Source: JASHPR01 sp963833885
GTDB lineage: Bacteria > Actinomycetota > Actinomycetes > Streptosporangiales > Streptosporangiaceae
NCBI GenBank assembly: GCA_963833885.1
Contig: CAWHZU010000026.1
Coordinates: 183,846-247,845 of the forward strand
Reading direction: 5' to 3'
Length of the DNA: 64,000 nucleotides
In this document: piece by piece, positions 43,321 to 52,434 of the stretch
Numbering within the stretch: position 1 is the stretch's first letter
Layout of the letters: each line of letters opens with the position of its first letter
Position numbers and translations under genes: made by a program
Notes under the pieces: model-generated
Told to the model about the DNA's origin: nothing
What the model saw: only the letters and a program-made list of their open reading frames with translations
Databases searched by the model: none

Positions 43321-43507
43321 GCTCCCCGTGCTGCTTTACTGCCATCCATATGACGGCTGTCGGCATCGTACGGGTTCAAAGCACCTGGTCGCCGGGTAAA
43401 TCCGGCGATACCTCGGTACGTCGGCTGTTAGCCTTGCTCACCGCGGCACTCGGTGATGTCCCGCTCACACCGTGTCTGGCCGCGAAGTGAACCCGGAGTG
43501 AAGCCGC

Positions 43508-44494
43508 GTGCTCCTGACGATTTCGACCACTTGCCAGCCAGCAACCGATCGGGCATTCCTGCTGCACAAGAATCCCGGCCGTCAACGCGTCAATCCCCGC
43601 CGCCGCCGCGTCGCGGAGTTCGGCGGGCGGCCGCACCGCCGCTCGTCGCCGGCCGGGCGGGCCGCGCTGGTCGTCTCCGCGGCCGCCGTCGCCCTGGCCG
43701 CCGCCGGCTGCACCGGCACCGGATCGTCCGGTTCGGCGGCGTCGTCTGGCTCGCCCGCGTCATCCACGTCGGCGGTGGCCCCGCACCCGTCGGCGACGCC
43801 GACACCGACGCCCACGCCCTCGGTCTCCGCGCCGCCGCTCGCCGGGAAGATCGTCGGTATCGACCCGGGCCACAATGGCGGCAACTTCACCGACGCCGAC
43901 GCGATCGCGCGGCAGATCTGGAACGGCGCCGAATGGGAAGCCTGCGACACCACGGGCACGACGACCGACGGCGGCTACACCGAGGCGCAGTTCAACTTCA
44001 ATGTGGCCACATACCTGCGGGCCGACCTGCGGCGTGACGGGGCACGCGTGATCATGACGCGGACCAGCAACACCGGCGCCGGGCCGTGCGTCAACCGCCG
44101 CGCCGAGATCATCAACGCTGCCCACGCGGACGTCGCGGTCGACATCCACGCCGACGGCGCAGCCGCGTCCGGCCGCGGGTTCACGATCCTGGAGCCGGTG
44201 GCCGACGGCCCGAACGACGCGGTGATCGCGGCGTCGCAGCGATTCGGCGGCGACGTGCGGCAGGCGATGCTGGCGGAGACCGCGATGCCGGAAAGCAACT
44301 ACGAGGGTTCCGGCGGCATCATGCCGCGCGATGACCTGGCCGGGCTCAACCTCACCACCGTGCCCAAGGTGCTGATCGAGTGCGGCAACATGCGCAACGC
44401 CGTCGATGCCGGGCTCCTGGTGACGGCGCGATTCCAGCAGCAGGTGGCCAGCGCGCTGACCGCGGCGATCGTGCGGTATCTCAGGCCGGCCTGA
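43508..44494 (+). CDS. N-acetylmuramoyl-L-alanine amidase (Amidase_3), lipoprotein
   Basis: A 328-residue secreted peptidoglycan amidase. The signal region ends in ALVVSAAAVALAAAGC (lipobox), then a Ser/Ala/Pro-rich tether and an Amidase_3 domain: KIVGIDPGHNGGNF (first zinc His), GYTEAQFNFNVATYL (Glu), VAVDIHADGAA (second His) and VPKVLIECGNMRN (catalytic Glu). It cleaves the bond between stem peptide and glycan. GTG 43508 follows GGAG; a shorter start within the Arg-rich leader is possible. The end overlaps the malic enzyme gene end by 14 bp on the other strand. Confidence 0.85.
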   Translation: MLLTISTTCQPATDRAFLLHKNPGRQRVNPRRRRVAEFGGRPHRRSSPAGRAALVVSAAAVALAAAGCTGTGSSGSAASSGSPASSTSAVAPHPSATPTPTPTPSVSAPPLAGKIVGIDPGHNGGNFTDADAIARQIWNGAEWEACDTTGTTTDGGYTEAQFNFNVATYLRADLRRDGARVIMTRTSNTGAGPCVNRRAEIINAAHADVAVDIHADGAAASGRGFTILEPVADGPNDAVIAASQRFGGDVRQAMLAETAMPESNYEGSGGIMPRDDLAGLNLTTVPKVLIECGNMRNAVDAGLLVTARFQQQVASALTAAIVRYLRPA

Positions 44495-46184
44495 CCGGCC
44501 GGTAAACGGGTTCCCACATCAGGGCACGAATGCGGGACGGCAGGTCCCCGTCCAGGCTGGCGCCTGCCACGCCGTCCGCGGTGGCGGCCCGTGCCACGGC
44601 GGCCGCGACGGCAACCGACGTCTCGCGCATGGCCTCGACCTCGGGCAGCAGCGGCGCGCCCGGCGTGGCGGTGTCAACAAGCCCGGACACCGCGTGCGCC
44701 GCGGCGGCCAGCATGTTGTCGGTCACCTGGGCGGCCCGGGCGGCGATGACGCCGAGTCCCAGTCCCGGGAAGATCAGCGCGTTGTTGGCCTGGGCGATCA
44801 CGTACCTGACTCCGCGATAGTCGACGGGCGGGAACGGGCTGCCGGTGGCCACTAGCGCGCGGCCGTCCGTCCACCGGATCAGGTCGCCGGGTACCGCCTC
44901 GGACAGCGAGGTCGGGTTCGACATCGGCAGGATCACCGGCCGGGCACAGTGCGCCGCCATGTCCCTGACCACGGGCTCGGTGAACGCACCCGCCCGGGTG
45001 GACGTGCCGATCAGGATCGTCGGGTGCACCCGGTGTACCACCTCGGCGAGCCCGATGCCGCCGATCGTGTCGTCTCGCTGCCATCCAGCCGGCTCGGCCT
45101 CCGGGCGTGCGTACCGGCGCTGCGCAGCGCCGAGGCCCGTTGTCGCGGCGGTCAGCAGGCCCGTCCGGTCGACGGCCCAGAACCTCGTGCGCGCCTGGTC
45201 CTCGGACAGCCCGTCGGCCAGCATCGCGGCGGTGAGCTGGTCGGCGATGCCGGTCCCGGCCGTGCCCGCTCCGAAGATCACGATCCGGTGCTCGGCCAGG
45301 CCGACTCCGGTGGCCCTAGCCGCGGCGAGCACAGCGGCCAGGTTGACCGCACCGGTGCCCTGGATGTCGTCGTTGAAGGAGAGCGTCTGGTAGCGGTACC
45401 GGTCCAGCAGCCGCCTCGCGTTGCTGACGCCGATGTCCTCCCAGTGCAGCAGCGCCCCGGGGAACAGCTTCCCGACCGCGGTGACGAACGCCTCGAGGAA
45501 CCGGTCGTACTCGGCTTCGCCGGCCCGTGGCCGCCGGTTCCCGATGTACAGCGGGTCGTCGAGCAGGCTCTGCCGGTCGGTGCCCACGTCGAGCATGATC
45601 GGCAGCGCCCGGTTCGGGTCGATGCCGGCGGCCGCCGTGTACACGGCGAGCTTGCCGACCGCGATGCCGATGCCGCCTACCCCCCAGTCGCCGATCCCCA
45701 GGATCGCCCCGGCGTCGGTGGCCACGACCAGGTCAACCTCGCCCGGGCTCAGGCCCGGGGCGCGCAGCGAGGTCTCGATCTCCTCGGGGTGGTCGACCGA
45801 CAGGTAGATACCGCGGGGACGGCGGTATTCATGGCTGTACTGCTCGATGGCCTGACCGACCGTCGGGGTGTAGACGATCGGCAGCATCTCGGTGAGGTAC
45901 CGGGTCAGCAGCTGGTAGTACAGCACCTCGTTGCGGTCGCGGACCTCGTTCAGCAGCACGTTCCGCGCCAGGTCCGTGGCCTGGTTCTGGTACTGCGCGT
46001 ATACCCGGGACACCTGGCCGTCCAGGGTGCTGTGACCCCACGGGATCAGCCCGGTGACGTCAAGCTCCCGCCGCTCCTCGTCACTGAACGCGGTTCCCTT
46101 GTTGGTCCTGGGATCAGCAAGAACCTGCCGCCCGCGCAGCGTCGTGTGCCAGGCGCCGTCGTCGCCGGTCCAGACCGTCTTCAT
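44481..46184 (-). CDS. NAD-type malic enzyme
   Basis: A 567-residue malic enzyme, malate to pyruvate plus CO2 with NAD(P)H. It has the large-type N-terminal domain (IVYTPTVGQAIEQYSHEYRRPRGIYLS), the acid/base loop around LVVATDAGAILGIGDWGVGGIGIAVGK, metal region SFNDDIQGTGAVNLA and NAD fold IVIFGAGTAGTGIADQL. The length fits SfcA/MaeA type. Start ATG 46184 follows GGAAGGGG. Its start lies 16 bp after the upstream GT-C gene. Confidence 0.93.
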   Translation of the reverse strand: MKTVWTGDDGAWHTTLRGRQVLADPRTNKGTAFSDEERRELDVTGLIPWGHSTLDGQVSRVYAQYQNQATDLARNVLLNEVRDRNEVLYYQLLTRYLTEMLPIVYTPTVGQAIEQYSHEYRRPRGIYLSVDHPEEIETSLRAPGLSPGEVDLVVATDAGAILGIGDWGVGGIGIAVGKLAVYTAAAGIDPNRALPIMLDVGTDRQSLLDDPLYIGNRRPRAGEAEYDRFLEAFVTAVGKLFPGALLHWEDIGVSNARRLLDRYRYQTLSFNDDIQGTGAVNLAAVLAAARATGVGLAEHRIVIFGAGTAGTGIADQLTAAMLADGLSEDQARTRFWAVDRTGLLTAATTGLGAAQRRYARPEAEPAGWQRDDTIGGIGLAEVVHRVHPTILIGTSTRAGAFTEPVVRDMAAHCARPVILPMSNPTSLSEAVPGDLIRWTDGRALVATGSPFPPVDYRGVRYVIAQANNALIFPGLGLGVIAARAAQVTDNMLAAAAHAVSGLVDTATPGAPLLPEVEAMRETSVAVAAAVARAATADGVAGASLDGDLPSRIRALMWEPVYRPVRPA

Positions 46185-46200
46185 CGAAGGCCCCTTCCGG

Positions 46201-47793
46201 CTACGTCAGAGCAGCCGCCTCCACGGCGGGCCGTTCCGCCCGCGGCTGGCGCAAGGTCCAGGCGCCAAGCACACACAGTACGACCGCTGCGAGGACCGTG
46301 CCCAGCCGGACCCACGGCGACACCTCGCTGCCCACGAACCCGATGACGTGCGCCAGCCACATCGGGCGCGGATCCCCGTAGACGGTGGCCATCGCCATGG
46401 CCGCCGGAACCGCCCGGATCAGCATCAGCCAGTCCAGCCGCGACGCAGGGACGACGGCCAGCAGGCAGAACGCGATCGCGTCGTACCACGGCCGCTGCAG
46501 TGGCCATACCAGCAGCCAGGCCAGCATCAGCGCCATGGCGGGGCGGATGACCGGCAGGTGCGGTGGCCCGGCAGGCAGCCGCCAGGCCAGCAGCGCGGCC
46601 ACGACCACGCAGGCCGCCGCGGCGAACAGCTCGAGACCGCGCGGCATGCTGTCGTAGCCGAACGGCGAGTAGAACAGCCGCCAGAAGCTGTCGAAGGTCA
46701 CCAGGTTGCTGCTGCGCACCAGCAGGTCCTTGAGCGCGGCCGGCCCGGCGACCAGGTAGCCGGGGACCAGGGCCACCACGCCGCCAACGCCTGCGGCGGT
46801 CGCCGCCTTGATCGAGTTCCGGCACGACCAGGCGAGCGCGAGCCCCAGCGGAAAGTACGGCGCCTTGACGCCGATGGCCGCACCGACCAGCAGCCCGGCA
46901 AGCAGGGCCCGGGCAGGCGGGATCTTGGCGTCGGTACCCGTTGTGGCCGTGTGCGCCACGAGCAGCCCAAGGATCCCCAGGCCGGCACCGAGCCCGTCGA
47001 TGTGACCGCCGCCGACCACCGCCCACAGCATCAGCGGGTTCACCGTCCACAGCAGGTGCGCCCTGGCCCGGGCCGCTGGATTGCGGCGGAACAGGCGGTC
47101 CAGCGCCAACGCGATCACGCCGAACGCGAGCGCGAACAGCAGCTTCAGCCATGCCGCGATGTAGGCGATCGTGATGCCGCCCACCTTCGCCGCAGCCCAG
47201 TCCACCGCGATCGCGACGGGGCCGTAGAGCGAGGGGTCGGTCTGCCAGTTGCGCGTGGTCTGCAGGCCGATCGGGTCGCCGATCGCGCGCAACTGCGCCG
47301 GTGTCATCACGTACGGGTTATGGCCGATCAGGGCGATCCGGCCGTACGCCGCGTAGCTGAGGCTGTCCGTGGACCCCCCGGGCGGCAGCAGGGCCAGCAC
47401 GATGATCGCGACGATCACGCCCGCCGCCAGCAACCGGAGGTTCGGCCGGGCACCGCGCCGCACCGCGACCAGGCCGCAGGCGACACCGACTGCGCCGAGC
47501 ACGATCGCGGAGTAAATCAGGGTGACGCTCGTGGCCTGGGACATGTGCAGGGGAAACCACAGCGGCGGGATCGGCCAGGTCCGCGGGACCACCGGCACAA
47601 CGATGCTTGGCCCGGCCACGCACACGAAGATCATCAAGAGCAGCGAGATCGCGATGTCGGCGGCGGCGACCCAGCCGAGAATCCCGGAACGCGATGTCGG
47701 TGTAGGCAGCCACTCCGGCGAAACGAGCCGTGGCGCTCGGGGCACCGTCCTGGTCGGGCCGGCTACTCCACCCCGCCCACTCCCGTACACCAC
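46201..47793 (-). CDS. GT-C glycosyltransferase, polyprenol-phosphate mannose-dependent type
   Basis: A 530-residue protein with about 12 membrane segments. The first loop carries GSTDSLSYAAYGRIALIGHNPYV, typical of the MptA/MptB-like mannosyltransferases of actinomycetes; the acidic pair that would be in the active site is replaced here by TDSLSY. Later come WTVNPLMLWAVVGGGHIDGL and PLQRPWYDAIAFCLL. It probably transfers mannose to a lipid or glycan at the outer face. Start among GTG codons at 47793 and 47790 is uncertain. Confidence 0.8.
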   Translation of the reverse strand: MVYGSGRGGVAGPTRTVPRAPRLVSPEWLPTPTSRSGILGWVAAADIAISLLLMIFVCVAGPSIVVPVVPRTWPIPPLWFPLHMSQATSVTLIYSAIVLGAVGVACGLVAVRRGARPNLRLLAAGVIVAIIVLALLPPGGSTDSLSYAAYGRIALIGHNPYVMTPAQLRAIGDPIGLQTTRNWQTDPSLYGPVAIAVDWAAAKVGGITIAYIAAWLKLLFALAFGVIALALDRLFRRNPAARARAHLLWTVNPLMLWAVVGGGHIDGLGAGLGILGLLVAHTATTGTDAKIPPARALLAGLLVGAAIGVKAPYFPLGLALAWSCRNSIKAATAAGVGGVVALVPGYLVAGPAALKDLLVRSSNLVTFDSFWRLFYSPFGYDSMPRGLELFAAAACVVVAALLAWRLPAGPPHLPVIRPAMALMLAWLLVWPLQRPWYDAIAFCLLAVVPASRLDWLMLIRAVPAAMAMATVYGDPRPMWLAHVIGFVGSEVSPWVRLGTVLAAVVLCVLGAWTLRQPRAERPAVEAAALT

Positions 47794-47847
47794 GCTCCGG
47801 CCATGTGTCGAGGCTTCCCCCAGCTCCCGTTACATCGGGGATTACGC

Positions 47848-47925
47848 ATGCCGAAATTACTCGACGATCTGGATTTCCCGCGTACCGAGAAAGCATCGTT
47901 GACGCGATCTTTACTCGCCGTTTAA
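47848..47925 (+). CDS. Possible 25-residue peptide in an AT-richer gap
   Basis: ATG 47848, with CGGGGA upstream, encodes MPKLLDDLDFPRTEKASLTR then SLLAV and stops at TAA 47923-47925. It is charged and low in Ala/Gly, unlike chance frames nearby. It lies opposite the promoter region of the mannosyltransferase gene, so it could be only chance. No family recognised. Confidence 0.25.
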   Translation: MPKLLDDLDFPRTEKASLTRSLLAV

Positions 47926-47958
47926 ATGCCTTTGCCGAGTCTAGAAATGCCTTTACCG
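47924..47958. promoter_or_regulatory. Direct repeat AAATGCCTTTrCCG
   Basis: AAATGCCTTTGCCG (47924-47937) and AAATGCCTTTACCG (47945-47958) are 21 bp apart, two helical turns. They lie 130-165 bp upstream of the mannosyltransferase start on the minus strand. This is consistent with a double operator, but no regulator is adjacent. Confidence 0.45.
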
Positions 47959-47974
47959 TGCCCGGTAATGACCT

Positions 47975-49597
47975 TTAGGGTTCATCGGCCCAAAGAGCGC
48001 GTACGGCGTCAATGGTGTCCGCATCGGCCGCTTTTTTGTCCGGCCGGAAGCGGATCACACGGGCGAATCGCAGCGCCAGGCCGCCCGGATAGCGGCGGCT
48101 CGCCTGCACCCCGTCGAACGCGACCTCCACCACAAGTTCGGGGCGCACCCTGACGACCCCGTAAGCCTGCCGGCGGTCGGCGTCCGCCGCGATCTGCACC
48201 GGCGGGTCCGCCAGGTCGAGCAGCCTGGCCGTCTGCCACGCGAGCATCTCGTCGGTCAGGCCCTTGAAGGTCTTGCCGAGCATCACCAGACCGCCGGTTT
48301 CCGGGTCGCGGGCACCAAGGTGCAGGTTGGACAGCACGCCCCGGCGCCGCCCATGGCCCCATTCGGCGGCGAGAATCACGAGATCGAGCGTGTGCCTCGG
48401 CTTCACCTTGATCCACTCACCGCCTCGGCGCCCGGCCCGGTACGGAGCCTCAAGGGACTTCAGCACGACGCCCTCGTGGCCGTGGGCGACCGCGTCGGCG
48501 AAGAAGGCCTCGGCCTCGGCCAGGTCCGCGGTGACGATGCGGGGGGTGAGCAGCGTCGCCGGAGCTGTCTCGGACAGCAGGCGATGCCGCTCGCCGGCCG
48601 GCTCGTCTATCAGGTCGCTGCCGTTCAGCTGCAGCAGGTCGAACAGGAAGGGCGTCAGCGGGGTCTGCTCGCGCATCCGCCCGACGTCGGCCTGGCTGGC
48701 GGTCCTGGCCGCGGTGACCTGGAACGGGCGCGGCCTGCCGTCCGGGGCGAGGGCCACCGCCTCACCGTCGAGCACGGCAGCTGTCACCGGGAGCGACAGG
48801 GCCGCATCGACGATCTCGGGCACCCGCGCGGTGATGTCGTCCAGGGTCCGGGTGAACACCGCTACCTCGTCGCCCGCCCGGTGCACCTGAATCCGGATGC
48901 CGTCGATCTTCCACTCCGCAGCCGCCGGGCTGATCTTGGCCAGGGCGGCGGCCACATCCGGCGCCGACGCCGCGAGCATCGGCCGGGCCGGCCTTCCCAC
49001 GCGCAAGGTGAACCCGCGCAGCGCCGCCAGCGCCCGTTCCACCGAAGGCGTGCCGTCGTGCCCGCCACCGCCCAGCGCCGCCTCGGCCACCTCGGGCAGT
49101 GACCCGCCAAGTTGGTGCGCCCGGCGGACCTCCTCGGCCGGGACGCCGGCGGCCTTCGCGACCGCCTCGGTCATCACGCCCTCGAGCGCGCCCTGCCGGA
49201 GATCGCCGGCCAGCAGCCGGACCAGGAACTCCCGCTCCCGGTCGGTCGCCCGGGCAAACAGCGCGGCGAGCTGCTGCCGGCGGAGCGCGACAGACCCGGG
49301 GCCGGTCACGGCGCCGATCGCGGCGAACGCCTCGTTGACGTCGGTCAGCGTGAGTGGGCCCGCATTGCCACCGTCTTCGGCCTCTGCCGCGTCGGCGGCC
49401 CGGAACAGATCGCCGATCGTCGCATACCCCACGCCGATCTGCCCCTGCGGCAGCTCACCGGACAGGACCGCCACAGCGACCGCGACCTGGCCCGGCTCCG
49501 CCCGCGCCAGCAGCGCCGCGATCTGCGCGATCTTGGCGTTCCTCGCGGAGGTGGCGGTGACCTCCGCCGACACCTCGACGACATCGCTCAGCAGCAC
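47975..49597 (-). CDS. ATP-dependent DNA ligase
   Basis: A 540-residue ATP-dependent DNA ligase. The N-terminal DNA-binding domain runs through residue 190 (LLSDVVEVSAEVTATSARNAKIAQIAALL), the adenylation motif I is EWKIDGIRIQVH (the lysine is adenylated), then DGEAVALAPDG, HEGVVLKSLEAPY and GEWIKVKPRHTLD, and an OB domain (LVVEVAFDGVQ). It seals nicks, probably in repair. GTG 49597 matches the family start better than an upstream ATG 49639 in the same frame. Confidence 0.9.
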   Translation of the reverse strand: MLLSDVVEVSAEVTATSARNAKIAQIAALLARAEPGQVAVAVAVLSGELPQGQIGVGYATIGDLFRAADAAEAEDGGNAGPLTLTDVNEAFAAIGAVTGPGSVALRRQQLAALFARATDREREFLVRLLAGDLRQGALEGVMTEAVAKAAGVPAEEVRRAHQLGGSLPEVAEAALGGGGHDGTPSVERALAALRGFTLRVGRPARPMLAASAPDVAAALAKISPAAAEWKIDGIRIQVHRAGDEVAVFTRTLDDITARVPEIVDAALSLPVTAAVLDGEAVALAPDGRPRPFQVTAARTASQADVGRMREQTPLTPFLFDLLQLNGSDLIDEPAGERHRLLSETAPATLLTPRIVTADLAEAEAFFADAVAHGHEGVVLKSLEAPYRAGRRGGEWIKVKPRHTLDLVILAAEWGHGRRRGVLSNLHLGARDPETGGLVMLGKTFKGLTDEMLAWQTARLLDLADPPVQIAADADRRQAYGVVRVRPELVVEVAFDGVQASRRYPGGLALRFARVIRFRPDKKAADADTIDAVRALWADEP

Positions 49598-49693
49598 ACA
49601 GCGATTCTGCCTGACCAGCACCTCAGCCGCAGAGCGCACCCTCGTCCGAGCGCGCCGGCAAGTCCGGAATGCCCGATTGGGCTGAGCGCCGGG

Positions 49694-50302
49694 CTAGAGC
49701 CAGCCTTTTTCCTGGGCTATCTGGGCGGCGTCGGCCCTATTGCGAGCACCCAGCTTCTGGATCGCGGCCGACAAATGGTTGCGCACGGTGCCGGGCGACA
49801 GGTTCAGCTGGGCGGCAACGACCGCGATGGTCTCGTGTCCCGCTGCCGCGGCGAGCACGTCGGTCTCGCGCTGGCTCAGCGGGCTCTCGCCCTCGGCCAG
49901 CGCGGCGGCGGCCAGCGCGGAGTCGACGACGCGCTGCCCGGCTGCCACCTGCCTGATGGCCGCGGCCAGCTCGGCCGCTGGGGCGTCCTTGAGCAGGAAG
50001 CCGCTGGCTCCAGCGGCCATCGCCGCCCGCAGGTAGCCGGGGCGCCCGAACGTGGTCACGATCACGATCTTGCCCGCAAAGCCGGATTGCGTGAGCTGTC
50101 GTGCCACCTCGATGCCGCCGGGTCCCGGCATCTCGATGTCCAGGACGGCCACGTCCGGCTGGTGTTTGCGCGCCATCGCCAGCGCCTCGTCGCCGCTGGC
50201 CGCCTCGGCGGCAACGTCAATGTCCGGCTCGAGTTCGAGAAGGGCCACCAGGGCCTGCCGAACCATCGTCTGGTCTTCAGCGATCATGATGCGCAGGCTC
50301 AT
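49694..50302 (-). CDS. NarL/LuxR-type response regulator
   Basis: A 202-residue response regulator. Receiver: MIAEDQTMVRQALVALLE, phosphoacceptor Asp in VAVLDIEMPGPGGIEVA, Thr in IVTTFGRPGYLRAA. LuxR helix-turn-helix: LSQRETDVLAAAAGHETIAVVAAQLNLSPGTVRNHLSAA. It is last in the order ATPase, permease, histidine kinase, regulator. The expected signal is envelope or lipid stress (DesR-like). Confidence 0.93.
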   Translation of the reverse strand: MSLRIMIAEDQTMVRQALVALLELEPDIDVAAEAASGDEALAMARKHQPDVAVLDIEMPGPGGIEVARQLTQSGFAGKIVIVTTFGRPGYLRAAMAAGASGFLLKDAPAAELAAAIRQVAAGQRVVDSALAAAALAEGESPLSQRETDVLAAAAGHETIAVVAAQLNLSPGTVRNHLSAAIQKLGARNRADAAQIAQEKGWL

Positions 50303-50363
50303 GCGTCCATGATGACGGGCGGGCCCCAGATGAGCCCGCCCGTGCCCCCCGTGCCCAGCGCCG

Positions 50364-51650
50364 CTAGCTGCTTGCGGTCGCGGTGCTGAACCGGGTGGCC
50401 GGAACCCGGACCAGGAGCCGGAAGCCCTTTCCGCCGGGACCTTCTCCCGAGCTGATCTCCGCCCCGGCGGCGCGTGCCCGCTCGGTAAGCCCGGACAAGC
50501 CGGATCCCTGGTGCTCGCCTGGACGCCGGTCAGCGTCCCATGTCGGGCCGACCCCGTCGTCGGCGATCTCGGCGCTCACCTCGTCGGCCGTGATGCTGAC
50601 GGTGATCGTCACGGTGCGCGCGCCGGAGTGCCTGACCACGTTCGTGACGCCCTCGCGCACCGTCCAGGCAAGCAGGGCATCGGTGGCCGGGGGCAGCTTG
50701 ATGGATGCGGGCGCATGCACCTGGCAGTCCATCCCGGCGGCGGCCAGCATGTGATGTGCGGCCGCGAGTTCGGCGGCCAGGCGCGGCTGGCGGTAGCTGG
50801 TCACCGCTGCACGCACCTCACCGAGCGACCGGCGTGCCACGCGCTCCAGGTCAGCGACCTCCCGCGCCGCGCGCTCCGGGTCGGCGTCGAGCAACCGCCC
50901 CGCGAGCTCGGCCTTCAGGGTGATCAGCGACAGGCTGTGGCCGAGCAGGTCGTGCAAGTCGCGCGCGATCCGCAGCCGCTCATCGGCGACCGCCATCCGG
51001 GCGAGTTCGGCCCTGGTATCGCGCAGATTGTTGACGAGCTCGACCCGGCGGGAGGCGCTGTACGCGAAGCACGCTGCCAGCGGCGGCGCGATGAACGCCA
51101 GGGCGTTGCTGGTGTTCAGCATCCCCTCGATCAGGAAGACGCTCAGGCCGGCGGCGGTGCAGAACGCGGCACCGAGCACGACAAGCCGCAGCGCTGGCAC
51201 GCTGCGGCCGACGGCGGCGCTCGCGACGACGAGCGCGGCGATCCAGTTCGATCCGTCCGGACCAGCCACGGCGAGGATCGCCACCGAGAGCCCAACCATG
51301 CTGATCAGCGCGACCCATGGCACCTCCCGCGGCCCGAACATGGACTGCGGGAAGATGAGGCGGTCGGTTAGCGCGATCATGCCCACCGTGGCCACAGCGA
51401 GGAACGTGATCTTGCCAGGGCTGAGCGAGTGCGCGCCGGAGTACAAATGAGAGGACCAGAACGGGACGGTCAGGTAGAGCAGGACCAGGGCCCGGATCCA
51501 GCGGCGGCGGTTGCGGGACCAGCGCTCGCCCTGCCGGTCCAGGTCGTCCACGTAGGGCGATCCGGTCACGGCCACACTCGTCGCCGGGCTTCCCTGAGGC
51601 GCGGCCCGGTGGCCCGCATCCTCGGGGAATGACCCGTCGGCACTGTTCAT
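50364..51650 (-). CDS. Sensor histidine kinase, DesK/NarX type
   Basis: A 428-residue kinase with about five membrane segments at residues 35-185, then HisKA_3 motif ERLRIARDLHDLLGHSLSLI with the phospho-accepting His, and HATPase parts LLAWTVREGVTNVVRHS (N box) and EIADDGVGP with GSGLSGLTERARAAGA. It partners the adjacent regulator. ATG 51650 is taken as start (AAAAGG upstream); ATG 51671 is possible. Confidence 0.9.
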   Translation of the reverse strand: MNSADGSFPEDAGHRAAPQGSPATSVAVTGSPYVDDLDRQGERWSRNRRRWIRALVLLYLTVPFWSSHLYSGAHSLSPGKITFLAVATVGMIALTDRLIFPQSMFGPREVPWVALISMVGLSVAILAVAGPDGSNWIAALVVASAAVGRSVPALRLVVLGAAFCTAAGLSVFLIEGMLNTSNALAFIAPPLAACFAYSASRRVELVNNLRDTRAELARMAVADERLRIARDLHDLLGHSLSLITLKAELAGRLLDADPERAAREVADLERVARRSLGEVRAAVTSYRQPRLAAELAAAHHMLAAAGMDCQVHAPASIKLPPATDALLAWTVREGVTNVVRHSGARTVTITVSITADEVSAEIADDGVGPTWDADRRPGEHQGSGLSGLTERARAAGAEISSGEGPGGKGFRLLVRVPATRFSTATASS

Positions 51651-51705
51651 GTCAACATCATGCCTTTTCATGGCGGGACCGGGGTGGCGGCGGTTTCACG
51701 GCGGA

Positions 51706-52419
51706 TCAGGCGGCGGTGCTTTCCTGGCGCCAGCGCCAGGCCGCTATCGCGCCGAGGCCCACCGTCCAGGCGGCGAGCGCGGCTACGTGCGACATCCCCA
51801 GTGGGCGCCCGGCCGCGGCGTTCCAGCCGAGCTGCGCGAGGTGGTAGCTGGGCAGCAGCTTTCCTACCGTCTGCATGCCGCTGGGCAGGCTGGACCAGCT
51901 GATGAAGATTCCGCCGAGGAACGCCAGTACCAGCAGGGTGATCATCTGCGCCACCTGAGCGGTCTGGCTGTCGAACATCAGCCCGATGACCAGGCCTGCC
52001 GCGCAGAACGGGATGGTGCCTGCCACGATGATGACCACGAGCGTGCCCAGCCTGCCCGCGGCCAGGTGCACGTGGCCGTAGGTCAGGGCCAGGGCTACGA
52101 GCACAGCCAGCCCCGGAATGATCATCAGGACCGACTGCACCAGCTTGGCAGCGAACCATCCTGGCGTGGTGATGGGCGAGATCCGCAGCTGCCGCATCCA
52201 GCCGTTGTGACGTTCCCTGGCCAGCTGCGGCCCGCTGGCGAACATTGCCGAGCCCATGCCCGAGTACACGGCCATGGACACGAGCAGCAGCGTCGCGACC
52301 GTCAGGCCCTGTGATATGCCGTGCTGCTTCGCGTAGATCAGGTAGAGCAGAACCGGAAACGCGATCAGCATGATGAGGAACCGGACGTTACGCAGCGTCC
52401 GTACGATCTCGAACCGCAA
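51706..52419 (-). CDS. ABC-2 type transporter permease
   Basis: A 237-residue ABC-2 membrane protein with six segments (VRFLIMLIAFPVLLYLIYA, LIVSMAVYSGMGSAMFASG region, LVVIIVAGTIPFCAAGLVIGL, QMITLLVLAFLGGIFISW). A short Arg-rich loop (LARERHNGWMRQLRISP) contacts the ATPase. It is coupled to the upstream ATPase gene by a 15-bp gap. Confidence 0.88.
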   Translation of the reverse strand: MRFEIVRTLRNVRFLIMLIAFPVLLYLIYAKQHGISQGLTVATLLLVSMAVYSGMGSAMFASGPQLARERHNGWMRQLRISPITTPGWFAAKLVQSVLMIIPGLAVLVALALTYGHVHLAAGRLGTLVVIIVAGTIPFCAAGLVIGLMFDSQTAQVAQMITLLVLAFLGGIFISWSSLPSGMQTVGKLLPSYHLAQLGWNAAAGRPLGMSHVAALAAWTVGLGAIAAWRWRQESTAA

Positions 52420-52434
52420 GAAGGCAATAATCGG

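Noticed and set aside
46054..47925. 623-residue plus-strand frame over the mannosyltransferase gene
   Set aside because: Consists of Arg/Gln/Asp/His-rich shadow sequence; the minus strand has clear membrane segments and family motifs.
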